From Pseudomonas sp. DG56-2 (GTDB lineage: Bacteria; Pseudomonadota; Gammaproteobacteria; Pseudomonadales; Pseudomonadaceae), in assembly GCF_004803755.1 (NCBI RefSeq), contig NZ_CP032311.1, forward strand, positions 4,728,501 through 4,792,500: DNA of 64,000 bases, read 5' to 3'. Position 1 is the first letter of the stretch; each line of letters begins with the position of its first letter. Under the pieces are notes generated by a model. That model did no database searches, was not told where the DNA came from, and saw nothing but the letters and a program-made list of their open reading frames with translations. Of the stretch, positions 49,812-59,641 are shown in pieces. The position numbers were made by a program, and so were the translations under genes.

Positions 49812-51191
49812 TTGAGACGAACCCAAACTGCAGTATTGGCCCTGTCCCTTGGTGGCTTGTCAACCATGGCCCAGGCCGAACCCGCGAGCCAGGACTATGT
49901 TCCGCTCAGCGTCAAAACCACCAGTGCCCAAGAACAAGCCACAGGTTTCATCGAGGGACACAGCCTGTCCGGCTCGACACGTAACTGGTATGCCCGCGAA
50001 CGTGCCACCCGCGCACCGCTTTGGAAGTATTACAAGAGTGATGGCACTCGCCACGATACCCACAGCCGTGACAACTGGCTGCAAGGCACCATTCTCAATT
50101 ACAGCTCCGGCTTCACCCAAGGCACCGTAGGCTTCGCCACAGAAGTCGCAGCCTATAACGCCGTGGCCCTGGAGCAAGGCCGTGCCGCCGTCGCCGGACC
50201 GAACAATCGCACCCTTACCCATAGTGACGGTGATGTCATCGGCCAATGGAGCAAGATGGGCCTGGCCAACGTCAAGGCGCGGGTCTCCAACACTACCCTG
50301 ACCGCCGGCCGCCACTCGGTGGATACACCGGTGATTGCGTACATCGGCAACCGCGCCCTGCCCTCAAGTTTCCAGGGTGTGAGCATTCATAGCGAAGAGT
50401 TCAACAACCTGTCGTTCGACGTCGGCTCCTTTGATCGCGTCTCGCCACGCACGGAGCAGAGCTTGAGCAAATTCCGCTCCGAGTACGCGGCCAATGGTGT
50501 AGAAACTGATCGCATCAGCATGGCCGGCATCACCTACCAGCCACTGCAAAGCCTGAGGACCAGCCTGTATGCTTCCAAGGTCGAGGATTTCTGGAACCAG
50601 TACTACTTCAGTGCCAACCATGAGCTGGGCGACAGTTCGGTAGTGAGCCTGAACACCGGGCTGAACTACTACAAAACCAAGGACGAGGGACGCAGCAAAC
50701 TTGGTGAAATTGACAACGATACCTACAGCCTGTCGCTGGGGCTCACGCATCAGGCGCACAACCTGACGTTCTCCTACCAGCAGGTCAACGGTAACGAGTA
50801 CTTCGACTACCTGCATGAAACCAACGCCATCTTCCTGGCCAACTCCCTGCTTTCGGACTTCAACGGTCCGAACGAAAAATCGATGCAGATAGCTTATGTG
50901 TTGAACATGGCCCAGTACGGCGTACCAGGTTTGAAATTCAACCTATACAACGCACGCGGCTGGGGCATCGATGGCACACACTACAAGGGCACTGGCTATG
51001 ACGTGCAGAACCAGGACGGCGAGAACCATTATGAGTGGGGTATCGGTACCAGCTATGCCGTGCAGAGCGGTGCGCTCAAGGACACCACTGTCCGCGCGAC
51101 CTACACCGCCCACCGGGCGAGCAAGGCCCAGGCGGACGGCAGTCTCGATGAGCTGCGCATCGTGACCACCATTCCGTTCAACATTCTCTAG
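49812..51191 (+). CDS. opdP: OprD-family porin OpdP-like
   Basis: 459 residues with a signal peptide (MRRTQTAVLALSLGGLSTMA). OprD-family features: GFIEGHSLSGSTRNWYARE near the start, RDNWLQGTILNYSSGFTQGT, then alternating strands of an 18-stranded barrel. Genetic position among dpp genes matches OpdP, the Gly-Glu/dipeptide and carbapenem uptake channel. It starts with TTG 49812, seven bases after GGGAG; no ATG is near. Confidence 0.92.
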   Translation: MRRTQTAVLALSLGGLSTMAQAEPASQDYVPLSVKTTSAQEQATGFIEGHSLSGSTRNWYARERATRAPLWKYYKSDGTRHDTHSRDNWLQGTILNYSSGFTQGTVGFATEVAAYNAVALEQGRAAVAGPNNRTLTHSDGDVIGQWSKMGLANVKARVSNTTLTAGRHSVDTPVIAYIGNRALPSSFQGVSIHSEEFNNLSFDVGSFDRVSPRTEQSLSKFRSEYAANGVETDRISMAGITYQPLQSLRTSLYASKVEDFWNQYYFSANHELGDSSVVSLNTGLNYYKTKDEGRSKLGEIDNDTYSLSLGLTHQAHNLTFSYQQVNGNEYFDYLHETNAIFLANSLLSDFNGPNEKSMQIAYVLNMAQYGVPGLKFNLYNARGWGIDGTHYKGTGYDVQNQDGENHYEWGIGTSYAVQSGALKDTTVRATYTAHRASKAQADGSLDELRIVTTIPFNIL

Positions 51192-51199
51192 CAACGGCA

Positions 51200-51230
51200 G
51201 CCACGACCGGTTCGCTGAATCGGTCGTGGC
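51200..51230. other. strong hairpin between opdP and the third dppA
   Basis: GCCACGACCG / CGGTCGTGGC, ten perfect pairs extended inward by a G-T and three further pairs to a three-base loop. No T-run; likely an intra-operon stabiliser or partial terminator. Confidence 0.6.
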
Positions 51231-51265
51231 GACTACGCTGGCTTAATTGATAGCAGGGAGAGTTC

Positions 51266-52861
51266 ATGAAATCGCTACCGCTACAGGCTGCCCTGACAGC
51301 CGTCCTGTTGAGCGCCGCTGCAAGCCTGTCGGCCAAGCCGTTGGTGGTCTGTACCGAAGCCAGCCCGGAAGGCTTCGATATCGTCCAGTACACCACCGCG
51401 GTGACTGCCGATGCGTCGGCTGAAACCATTTTCAATCGCCTGGTGGACTTCAAGCCCGGCACCACTGAAATCCAGCCGGCCCTGGCCGAGCGCTGGGAGA
51501 TCAGTGCCGACGGCATGACCTATACCTTTCACTTGCGCGAAGGTGTGAAGTTCCACACCACTGCCTACTTCACACCGACTCGTCCACTGAATGCCGACGA
51601 TGTGCTGTGGAGCTTCCGTCGCCAGCTGGACTCCAACCATCCGTGGCACAACAAGACCAGCATCGGCTTTCCCTATTTTGAAAGCATGGGGTTCAAGGCC
51701 CTGATCAAGAGCGTCGAGAAAACCGATGATCACACCGTAGTCTTTACCCTTAATCGTCCTGAAGCGCCGTTCTTGCCTGATCTGGCCATGGCCTTCACCT
51801 CGATCTACTCGGCGGAGTACGGCGACCAGTTGCTCAAGGCCGGACAAACAGCAGCGCTCAACAGCAAACCTATTGGCACCGGTCCGTTCATCTTCCAGCG
51901 TTACAACAAGGACGCCCAGGTTCGCTATAAAGCCAATCCGGACTACTTTCGCGGCAAACCACCCGCCGATGCCCTGATCTTCGCCATCGCCACCGACAAC
52001 AACGTGCGCTTGCAGAAGCTCAAAGCAAATGAGTGCCAGGTGGCGCTTTATCCCAAGCCGGATGACATCGACAGCATCAAGGCAGATCCCACACTCAAGG
52101 TTGCCGAAATGGAGGCGTTGACCACCGGCTACATCTCGCTCAATACCGAACACAAATACTTGAGTGACGTGCGCGTGCGCAAAGCGATCAACATCGCCTT
52201 CGATCGCCAGACCCATGTCGACCAGTTGTTTGGCAAAGGCAATGCGCTCGTGGCGATCAACCCCTATCCGCCAACACTGATGGGCTACAACACCAGTAAC
52301 CGCAACCCACCCCGCGACCTCGACAAGGCCCGCGACCTGCTCAAGCAAGCCGGCGTACCGCCCGGTACAGTGCTGACCCTATTCACCCGCAATGGCGGCG
52401 GCCCGACCAACCCCAACCCCCGCCTGAGTGCAGAAATGCTTCAGGCCGACCTTGCCAGGATCGGTTTGAAAGTCGATATCCGTATCATGGAGTGGGCCGA
52501 AATGCTGCGCCGGGCGAAAAAGGGTGAAGCCGATATGGTCTCTACCGGCTGGGCAGGCGACAACGGCGACCCGGACAATTTCCTGACTCCCCTGCTCAGT
52601 TGCGATGCAGTCAAAAGCGGAGAGAACTATGCACGCTGGTGCAATAAGACATTCCAGGCATTGATCGACAAGGCACGTACAGTGTCCGACACAGATGAGC
52701 GCGCAGCGCTCTATGTAAAGGCCCTGGCGGTGTACGATGAAGATCAACCGTGGATCAGCATGGCGCATCCGAAGATGTTCACTGCCATGCGTAGCAACGT
52801 GGAGGGGTACCACATCAACCCCCTCACCAATAACAACTTCGCCACCACCCAGGTGAAGTAG
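51266..52861 (+). CDS. dipeptide ABC transporter binding protein, divergent copy 3
   Basis: 531 residues with signal MKSLPLQAALTAVLLSAAAS. Same family 5 fold (LVVCTEASPEGFDIVQYTTA; GWAGDNGDPDNFLTPLLSCD) but clearly less alike to copies 1 and 2. It lies immediately before dppB and is probably the main partner of the permease. Usual family length. Confidence 0.93.
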   Translation: MKSLPLQAALTAVLLSAAASLSAKPLVVCTEASPEGFDIVQYTTAVTADASAETIFNRLVDFKPGTTEIQPALAERWEISADGMTYTFHLREGVKFHTTAYFTPTRPLNADDVLWSFRRQLDSNHPWHNKTSIGFPYFESMGFKALIKSVEKTDDHTVVFTLNRPEAPFLPDLAMAFTSIYSAEYGDQLLKAGQTAALNSKPIGTGPFIFQRYNKDAQVRYKANPDYFRGKPPADALIFAIATDNNVRLQKLKANECQVALYPKPDDIDSIKADPTLKVAEMEALTTGYISLNTEHKYLSDVRVRKAINIAFDRQTHVDQLFGKGNALVAINPYPPTLMGYNTSNRNPPRDLDKARDLLKQAGVPPGTVLTLFTRNGGGPTNPNPRLSAEMLQADLARIGLKVDIRIMEWAEMLRRAKKGEADMVSTGWAGDNGDPDNFLTPLLSCDAVKSGENYARWCNKTFQALIDKARTVSDTDERAALYVKALAVYDEDQPWISMAHPKMFTAMRSNVEGYHINPLTNNNFATTQVK

Positions 52862-52935
52862 AACAAGAACGACCGTCAGTGCCCTACCCGGGCGCTGGCG
52901 GGACTGCCTGACCGGCTGATGAGGTACACCATAAG

Positions 52936-53946
52936 ATGTTTAGTTTTATTGCCCGGCGCCTGGGACTTTTGATCCCGACTTTTTTCGGCATTACCTTGCT
53001 TACCTTCGCACTCATACGCCTGATACCCGGTGACCCGGTGGAGGTGATGATGGGTGAACGCCGGGTCGACCCAGAAATGCATGCGCAGGCCATGGAGCGC
53101 CTCGGCCTGAACAAACCCCTGCCAGAGCAGTATCTGGATTACGTCAGCAAACTTGCCCAAGGCGACCTGGGTGAATCGCTGCGTACACGTGAAAGCGTGT
53201 GGACCGAGTTTCTCGCCCTGTTTCCGGCGACCCTGGAACTGTCCCTGGCCGCCTTGCTGTTCGCCGGCGTGATAGGCCTGCTGGCGGGGGTAATCGCCGC
53301 ACTGAAGCGCGGTTCGCTGTTCGATCACGGGGTAATGGGCATTTCCCTGGCAGGGTATTCGATGCCGATCTTCTGGTGGGGGCTTATTCTGATCATGTTC
53401 TTCTCCGTAAGCCTTGGTTGGACCCCGGTTTCCGGGCGCATCGACCTGCTCTACGACATCGAGCCGAAAACCGGCTTCATGCTCATCGACACCCTGCTCA
53501 GCGATGAGGAAGGCGCGTTCAAGGACGCCGTTATGCACCTGATTCTGCCAGCCATTGTGCTCGGTACCATTCCGTTGGCAGTGATCGCGCGGATGACTCG
53601 CTCCTCAATGCTTGAAGTGCTGCGCGAAGATTACATTCGCACCGCCCGGGCCAAGGGGCTGTCGCCTGCTCGGGTGGTATTTGTCCATGGCCTGCGCAAT
53701 GCGCTGATTCCCGTACTTACGGTTTTCGGCCTGCAGGTCGGCACATTGCTGGCCGGTGCGGTACTGACCGAGACGATCTTTTCCTGGCCAGGCATCGGCA
53801 AATGGTTGATCGAAGCTATCGGCGCCCGTGACTACCCCGTGGTACAGAACGGCATTCTGTTGATTGCTTGCCTGGTGATCCTGGTCAACTTCGTCGTGGA
53901 CATCCTCTACGGCCTGGCCAACCCACGCATCCGTCATCAGCGCTGA
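52936..53946 (+). CDS. dppB: dipeptide ABC permease DppB
   Basis: 336 residues, six helices. Starts MFSFIARRLGLLIPTFFGIT, typical of DppB/OppB; EAA loop EVLREDYIRTARAKGLSPARV couples to the ATPases; ends GLANPRIRHQR. Ten bases before dppC. Confidence 0.96.
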   Translation: MFSFIARRLGLLIPTFFGITLLTFALIRLIPGDPVEVMMGERRVDPEMHAQAMERLGLNKPLPEQYLDYVSKLAQGDLGESLRTRESVWTEFLALFPATLELSLAALLFAGVIGLLAGVIAALKRGSLFDHGVMGISLAGYSMPIFWWGLILIMFFSVSLGWTPVSGRIDLLYDIEPKTGFMLIDTLLSDEEGAFKDAVMHLILPAIVLGTIPLAVIARMTRSSMLEVLREDYIRTARAKGLSPARVVFVHGLRNALIPVLTVFGLQVGTLLAGAVLTETIFSWPGIGKWLIEAIGARDYPVVQNGILLIACLVILVNFVVDILYGLANPRIRHQR

Positions 53947-53956
53947 GGGCCACTTC

Positions 53957-54886
53957 ATGACAACCCCAATTGCCAAACCTAACACCGCCCCGGTCACCGC
54001 TGTCGATACCAGCCTGCTTTACCCGTCACCCTACAAAGAGTTCTGGCAGGCGTTTTCGCGCAACAAGGGCGCGGTCGCCGGGCTGATGTTCATGAGCCTT
54101 ATCGTGTTCTGTGCCCTGTTCGCTCCTTGGGTGGCGCCCCACGACCCCAGCGAGCAGTACCGCGACTTCCTGCTGACGCCACCGGTTTGGCTTGAGGGCG
54201 GCAACTGGCAATTTATCTTCGGCACTGACGAACTGGGCCGCGATCTGCTTTCGCGCCTCATCCAGGGCTCACGCCTGTCGCTGCTCATCGGCCTGTCCTC
54301 GGTGCTGATCTCGCTGATCCCCGGTGTTTTTCTCGGCCTGTTGGCGGGTTTTTTCCCGCGTATTCTCGGCCCCTCGATCATGCGCCTGATGGACGTGATG
54401 CTGGCCCTGCCATCGTTGTTGTTGGCCGTGGCGATTGTCGCCATCCTCGGCCCTGGCCTGATCAACACCGTCATTGCCATCGCTATCGTTTCGTTGCCCT
54501 CCTACGTGCGACTTACCCGGGCAGCGGTAATGGTTGAACTGAACCGTGACTACGTCACCGCTGCACGCCTGGCAGGCGCTGGCCTACCACGCCTGATGTT
54601 CATCACCGTGCTGCCCAACTGCATGGCGCCGCTGATCGTCCAGGCCACCTTGAGTTTCTCCTCGGCGATTCTCGATGCCGCAGCTTTGGGCTTCCTTGGC
54701 CTTGGTGTTCAACCACCGACCCCTGAGTGGGGCACCATGCTGGCCTCGGCCCGTGACTACATAGAACGTGCCTGGTGGGTGGTGAGCCTGCCTGGGCTGA
54801 CCATTTTGCTCAGCGTGCTGGCAATCAACCTGATGGGTGACGGACTGCGCGACGCGCTCGATCCAAAACTCAAGAATGCCGCCTGA
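53957..54886 (+). CDS. dppC: dipeptide ABC permease DppC
   Basis: 309 residues, six helices plus a ~35-residue cytoplasmic start ([18 protein letters not shown]). [21 protein letters not shown] and the EAA loop [20 protein letters not shown] are family hallmarks. Second transmembrane half of the importer. Confidence 0.96.
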   Translation: MTTPIAKPNTAPVTAVDTSLLYPSPYKEFWQAFSRNKGAVAGLMFMSLIVFCALFAPWVAPHDPSEQYRDFLLTPPVWLEGGNWQFIFGTDELGRDLLSRLIQGSRLSLLIGLSSVLISLIPGVFLGLLAGFFPRILGPSIMRLMDVMLALPSLLLAVAIVAILGPGLINTVIAIAIVSLPSYVRLTRAAVMVELNRDYVTAARLAGAGLPRLMFITVLPNCMAPLIVQATLSFSSAILDAAALGFLGLGVQPPTPEWGTMLASARDYIERAWWVVSLPGLTILLSVLAINLMGDGLRDALDPKLKNAA

Positions 54887-54896
54887 GGGGAACGCC

Positions 54897-55865
54897 ATGT
54901 CACTTCTGCAAATCAAGAATTTGAGTGTGCGCTTCGGCGACACCAACGCGGTGCCGGTTGTCGATGGTCTGGACCTTACCGTCAGCGAAGGCGAAGTTCT
55001 GGCAATTGTCGGCGAGTCGGGCTCGGGCAAATCGGTCACCATGATGGCACTGATGGGCTTGATCGATGCGCCAGGACGCATCACCGCCGATGCCCTGAGC
55101 TTTGACGGCGTCAACATGCTCACCCTCAGCGGTCGGCAACGTCGCAAAGTGGTGGGCAAGGATATGGCAATGGTCTTCCAGGACCCGATGACCGCCCTGA
55201 ACCCCAGTTACACCGTGGGATTCCAGATTGAGGAGGTCCTGCGCCAGCACCTTGGCCTGCGTGGCAAGGCCGCGCGCCAACGCGCTCTGGAACTGCTCAA
55301 GAAAGTCGAGATTCCCGCGGCCGAAAGCCGCCTCGACGCCTACCCTCATCAACTGTCCGGGGGTATGAGTCAGCGCGTGGCCATCGCCATGGCCATCGCT
55401 GGCGAACCCAAGCTGTTGATTGCCGATGAGCCGACCACCGCCCTGGACGTCACCATTCAGGCGCAGATCATGGAGCTGCTGCTCAACCTGCAGCAAGAAC
55501 AGAACATGGCCCTGATCCTGATCACCCACGACCTGGCTGTCGTCGCCGAAACAGCCAAACGCGTCTGTGTGATGTATGCCGGTCAAGCCGTGGAGGTCGG
55601 TCAGGTACCGGAGCTGTTCGAGGTGCCTGCGCATCCCTACAGCGAAGCCCTGCTGGCAGCTATTCCAGAGCACAGTGAAGGCGCCGAGCGTCTGGCGACC
55701 CTGCCGGGAATTGTTCCCGGCCGTTACGACCGTCCCGAAGGCTGCCTGCTCTCACCGCGCTGCCCGTACGTGCAGGAAAACTGCCGTCGCCAACGCCCGA
55801 CCCTCGATCCCCAGGCCCATAGCCAGGTGCGCTGTTTCTACCCGTTGAACCAGGAGGTGGCGTGA
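54897..55865 (+). CDS. dppD: dipeptide ABC ATPase DppD
   Basis: 322 residues. Walker A GESGSGKS, signature [16 protein letters not shown], Walker [15 protein letters not shown]; the C-terminal Opp-type tail has cysteines in [14 protein letters not shown], an Fe-S-like ligand set seen in Dpp/Opp ATPases. ATG 54897 is used; an upstream ATG lies inside dppC. Confidence 0.96.
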   Translation: MSLLQIKNLSVRFGDTNAVPVVDGLDLTVSEGEVLAIVGESGSGKSVTMMALMGLIDAPGRITADALSFDGVNMLTLSGRQRRKVVGKDMAMVFQDPMTALNPSYTVGFQIEEVLRQHLGLRGKAARQRALELLKKVEIPAAESRLDAYPHQLSGGMSQRVAIAMAIAGEPKLLIADEPTTALDVTIQAQIMELLLNLQQEQNMALILITHDLAVVAETAKRVCVMYAGQAVEVGQVPELFEVPAHPYSEALLAAIPEHSEGAERLATLPGIVPGRYDRPEGCLLSPRCPYVQENCRRQRPTLDPQAHSQVRCFYPLNQEVA

Positions 55866-56833
55866 TGACTGTCGTCCTTACCGCCCGTGAACTGACCCGT
55901 CACTACGAAGTTTCCCGCGGTCTGTTCAAAGGCCATGCCCTGGTACGTGCACTCAATGGGGTCTCGTTTGAACTAGAAGCGGGCAAGACCCTGGCCGTGG
56001 TCGGTGAGTCCGGCTGTGGCAAATCAACCCTGGCACGTGCCCTGACGCTGATCGAGGAACCCTCTTCCGGCTCGTTGAAAATTGCCGGTCAGGAAGTGGC
56101 CGGGGCCAACAAGACCGAGCGCAAACAACTGCGCAAAGACGTGCAGATGGTGTTCCAGAGCCCTTACGCTTCACTCAACCCGCGTCAGAAAATCGGTGAC
56201 CAACTGGCCGAACCGCTGCTGATCAATACCAAGCTGTCAAAGAACGAACGGCGGGAAAAAGTCCAGGCCATGATGCAACAGGTCGGCCTGCGCCCCGAGC
56301 ACTACCAGCGCTACCCGCACATGTTTTCCGGAGGTCAGCGCCAGCGTATTGCCCTGGCCCGGGCAATGATGCTGCAACCCAAGGTACTGGTGGCCGACGA
56401 ACCCACCTCGGCCCTCGATGTGTCGATTCAAGCCCAGGTGTTGAACCTGTTCATGGACCTGCAGAAAGAGTTCAACACCGCCTACGTGTTCATCTCGCAT
56501 AACCTGGCAGTGGTTCGTCATGTGGCTGATCAGGTACTGGTGATGTACCTGGGGCGTCCAGCGGAAATGGGGCCCAAGGAAGACATCTACAACAAGCCCC
56601 TGCACCCCTACACCCAGGCCCTGCTGTCGGCCACACCGACCATTCACCCGGACCCGCTCAAGCCGAAGATAAAAATCGTCGGTGAGCTACCCAACCCCCT
56701 TAATCCGCCATCTGGCTGCGCCTTTCACAAGCGTTGCCCGTATGCCACCGAGCGCTGTTCCTCCGAGGAGCCAGCGTTCCGGCAGGTGGCGACTCGGCAG
56801 GTGGCGTGTCATTACGCCGAGCAGTTCCTCTAG
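55865..56833 (+). CDS. dppF: dipeptide ABC ATPase DppF
   Basis: 322 residues. Walker A GESGCGKST, signature FSGGQRQRIALARAMM, Walker B VLVADEPTSALDVS, C-terminal CAFHKRCPYATERC. Start overlaps the dppD stop by one base (TGATG). Closes the dpp operon, followed by a REP pair. Confidence 0.96.
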   Translation: MTVVLTARELTRHYEVSRGLFKGHALVRALNGVSFELEAGKTLAVVGESGCGKSTLARALTLIEEPSSGSLKIAGQEVAGANKTERKQLRKDVQMVFQSPYASLNPRQKIGDQLAEPLLINTKLSKNERREKVQAMMQQVGLRPEHYQRYPHMFSGGQRQRIALARAMMLQPKVLVADEPTSALDVSIQAQVLNLFMDLQKEFNTAYVFISHNLAVVRHVADQVLVMYLGRPAEMGPKEDIYNKPLHPYTQALLSATPTIHPDPLKPKIKIVGELPNPLNPPSGCAFHKRCPYATERCSSEEPAFRQVATRQVACHYAEQFL

Positions 56834-56838
56834 GACCC

Positions 56839-56907
56839 TTCGCGGGGCAAGCCCACTTCCCCAGGCCGGATTCAATGCTGGCCTGCGGGAGCGGGCTTGA
56901 CCCGCGA
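56839..56907. repeat. REP pair (BIME-like) after dppF
   Basis: TTCGCGGGGCAAGCCCACTT faces GCGGGCTTGACCCGCGA; between them CAGGCC-12-GGCCTG forms a second palindrome. It spans the gap between dppF and the AraC gene, ending 26 bases before the latter's likely ATG. Confidence 0.75.
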
Positions 56908-56932
56908 TCAAGCACTCCATCACTATTCCGAC

Positions 56933-57742
56933 ATGATCCCTGACTGCCTCCCCGACGGCCCGGAACAGACCCCGGAAACCGCCGCTACCGTGCTGCGCTA
57001 TCACCTGTGCTGGAAGCATCGCGACCTCGACGGGGTGATGGCCTTGTTTCACCCACAAATCCAGTACAACGACTACTTTCAAAACCGTGTGCTGCACCTT
57101 GCCGAGCTGCGTGAGTACGTACGCGCCAGCATGCCTCGTGAAGTGGATGAAGACATCGTTCACAGCGACCGCATCCGCGTCGACGGCTGTACCGCCTTCA
57201 TCCAGTACCAAGTCACCTTGCAAGGCGGCGAGGGGTTGGTGGCCTTCCAGTCCAGTGAGGCGATTACGGTACGTGACGGCCTGGTCTGGCGGGTCAACGA
57301 ATACGCATCTCTGGTGCGCGAGCCCAACCCAGAGTCGGCCCAGAGCGATGTGCGCCCGACTATCAGCCGACTCGGTCTGTCGCCACGACAACTGAGTTCC
57401 ATGGCACAAGACCTGGAGCAGTATTTCCAGCGCCAGCAACCCTATCTCGACCCCGAGCTGGACCTGCAACGCGTAGCTCAGGAAAGCGGCTACAGCCGCA
57501 ACCAGATTTCCTATCTGCTCAATCAGGTGCTGGGCCAGAGCTTCTACCGCTACGTCAACCATGCGCGCCTGCAACACCTGCTCAATGGCCTGGCGCAAGC
57601 GACGTCCAGCGCGAAAATCGATGACCTGGCCTTTGCCGCCGGGTTCAATTCGCTATCGGCCTTCTACAAGTGTTTCCGCCAGCATACCGGCCTCTCGCCA
57701 AAGGCCTGGGTGAAGCAAAATTCTCTGCGTGCACGCAGCTAA
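56933..57742 (+). CDS. AraC-family regulator with NTF2/SnoaL-like N-domain
   Basis: 269 residues. The N-terminal ~125 residues look like a SnoaL/NTF2-like domain (VLRYHLCWKHRDLDGVMALF; HPQIQYNDYF; VRDGLVWRVNEYASLV). Two AraC helix-turn-helix motifs follow (VAQESGYSRNQISYLLNQVL; IDDLAFAAGFNSLSAFYKCF) with the closing TGLSPKAWVKQ. ATG 56933 is used although no clear ribosome site precedes it; a TTG at 56897 is within the REP element. It probably controls the next three genes. Confidence 0.88.
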   Translation: MIPDCLPDGPEQTPETAATVLRYHLCWKHRDLDGVMALFHPQIQYNDYFQNRVLHLAELREYVRASMPREVDEDIVHSDRIRVDGCTAFIQYQVTLQGGEGLVAFQSSEAITVRDGLVWRVNEYASLVREPNPESAQSDVRPTISRLGLSPRQLSSMAQDLEQYFQRQQPYLDPELDLQRVAQESGYSRNQISYLLNQVLGQSFYRYVNHARLQHLLNGLAQATSSAKIDDLAFAAGFNSLSAFYKCFRQHTGLSPKAWVKQNSLRARS

Positions 57743-57805
57743 GACAACACCCCCCGCCTGCTTCTAGGATCGCCACAGACCGTAACGGATGTGGAGCCGA
57801 ACATA

Positions 57806-59212
57806 ATGCAGCCATGGCGCAAAATCAGCCTTTGGATGGACCAGCTGGACGAGACGCTGACTACCCGCCCAGCCCTGCACAAGGACCTGGACGTGGATGT
57901 CTGCGTCATCGGTGCCGGCTACACCGGGCTGTGGACCGCCTACTACCTCAAGCAGCAAGCCCCGCACCTGAACATCGCCATTGTCGAGGCCAGTATTGCC
58001 GGCTTCGGAGCCTCCGGGCGCAACGGTGGCTGGCTGATGGGCAACCTGCTCGGCGAAGATCGCTTGCTGGCTGCCAGCTCCCCCGAACAGCGCCGGGCAT
58101 CCTTCGACTTGCTGCATGGCATACCCGATGAAGTGCAGCGTGTTCTGGAGCTTGAGGACATCGACTGCGACTACCGCAAAGGTGGCGTACTGTACTGTGC
58201 CGCACGTTATCCGGAGCAGGAAGCCACGCTGCGTGACTACCTGAAAAAGCTCTACAAGCAGGGTCTGACCGAAGACGATTACCGTTGGATGAACGCGGAA
58301 GAACTGGCGACCCAGTTGCGCATCAGCAAGCCTTACGGCGCTATCTTCAACCCGAATGTGGCAACGATCCAGCCGGCCAAGCTGGTTCGCGGCCTGGCCC
58401 GAGCCGTTGAGCGCCTGGGTGTTCATCTTTACGAAAACAGCCCGGTCATCGACTGGCAACCCGGTGAAGTGCGCACCGCCCAAGCGCGGATCAAATGCCA
58501 GTGGGTGGTGCCAGCGGTCGAAGGCTATTCGGTCAACCTGCCACCACTAGGTCGATACCAGATGCCGGTGCAGAGCCTGCTGGTGGCAACCGAGCCGCTG
58601 CCTGAACAGGTCTGGCAAAAGATCGGCCTCAGCCGTGGCCAGGCCTTCAGTGAAAACAGTCGTCAGGTTACCTACGGCCAGCGCAGCGCTGACAATCGTC
58701 TGGTGTTCGGCGCCCGTGGCGGTTACCGCTTTGCCGGACGCCTGCGGGAAGATTTCGACCTCACCACCAGCGAGATAGAACTGCGTCGCTACTTGTTTGG
58801 TGAGCTGTTCCCACAGCTCAAGGACGTCGCCATCACCCATTCCTGGGGCGGTAATCTGGGCATGGCCCGACGCTTCCAGCCGCACATGCTCTGTGACCGC
58901 AAACAGCATATCGCCCTCGCTGGAGGCTACGGTGGCGAAGGCGTCGGTGCCACCAACCTGGCAGGGCGTACCTTGGCCGATCTGATTCTTGAGCGCTCGA
59001 GCGTGCTTACCCAGCAGCCGTGGGCGCATCCGGACAGAACGCTGTCCAGCCTCGCCGCCTGGGAGCCGGAGCCGTGCCGCTGGCTGGGCTACAACGCCAT
59101 CATCAAAAGTTTTGTCCATGAAGACCAGACCCTCGCCAACCCGAACAGCGCCCCTTGGCGCCGTCGCTTGGCCAGTGGTGTCGCGGATTTCATGGAAGGT
59201 TTCATGCGCTGA
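57806..59212 (+). CDS. FAD-dependent amine oxidoreductase (OrdL/PuuB-like)
   Basis: 468 residues. DAO-family dinucleotide fold at the N-terminus (VDVCVIGAGYTGLWTAYYLK, GAGYTG at 36-41), GFGASGRNGGWLMG, and near the end GGYGGEGVGATNLAGRTLAD. Closest in style to gamma-glutamylputrescine oxidases and related amine oxidases. With the downstream polyamine-type binding protein this suggests amine catabolism; substrate unproven. Confidence 0.88.
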   Translation: MQPWRKISLWMDQLDETLTTRPALHKDLDVDVCVIGAGYTGLWTAYYLKQQAPHLNIAIVEASIAGFGASGRNGGWLMGNLLGEDRLLAASSPEQRRASFDLLHGIPDEVQRVLELEDIDCDYRKGGVLYCAARYPEQEATLRDYLKKLYKQGLTEDDYRWMNAEELATQLRISKPYGAIFNPNVATIQPAKLVRGLARAVERLGVHLYENSPVIDWQPGEVRTAQARIKCQWVVPAVEGYSVNLPPLGRYQMPVQSLLVATEPLPEQVWQKIGLSRGQAFSENSRQVTYGQRSADNRLVFGARGGYRFAGRLREDFDLTTSEIELRRYLFGELFPQLKDVAITHSWGGNLGMARRFQPHMLCDRKQHIALAGGYGGEGVGATNLAGRTLADLILERSSVLTQQPWAHPDRTLSSLAAWEPEPCRWLGYNAIIKSFVHEDQTLANPNSAPWRRRLASGVADFMEGFMR

Positions 59213-59245
59213 CCTTTTCGTTCCCCCTGTACAGGATTTACCGGT

Positions 59246-59587
59246 ATGAGCATTACCCAATTCAAGAACACCGACACTGCAGTCCTGCAAGAATCCAATC
59301 CAGTTGCCGTGCCGCTGAGCGAGCCGGTTTCAATTGCCTCGGTGACGTCTGTCGAGCGCAGCGACGGTGTTGAAACCGGCATCTGGGAATGCACCCCGGG
59401 CCGCTGGCGGCGCCAGATTGTGCAACAGGAGTTCTGCCACTTCATCAAGGGCCGCTGCACCTTTACCCCGGATGGTGGCGAACCACTGACCATCGAGGCC
59501 GGTGACGCAATCATGCTGCCAGCCAATAGCACTGGAATCTGGGATATCCAGGAAACCGTGCGCAAAACCTATGTATTGATTTTCTGA
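59246..59587 (+). CDS. cupin domain protein (DUF861/EutQ-like)
   Basis: 113 residues. Single cupin_3 type barrel: SDGVETGIWECTPGRWRRQI, EFCHFIKGRCTFTPDGGEP, GDAIMLPANSTGIWDIQETV. Only one His (EFCHFI) is present in motif 1 and none in motif 2, so metal binding may be weak. Often found beside amine or amino-acid oxidases; could be a sensor or accessory enzyme. Confidence 0.85.
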   Translation: MSITQFKNTDTAVLQESNPVAVPLSEPVSIASVTSVERSDGVETGIWECTPGRWRRQIVQQEFCHFIKGRCTFTPDGGEPLTIEAGDAIMLPANSTGIWDIQETVRKTYVLIF

Positions 59588-59641
59588 TCGTTTGATCGCC
59601 TGCCTCCTTCGATAAAAACAGACAAAGCAAGGAATCCAGAC

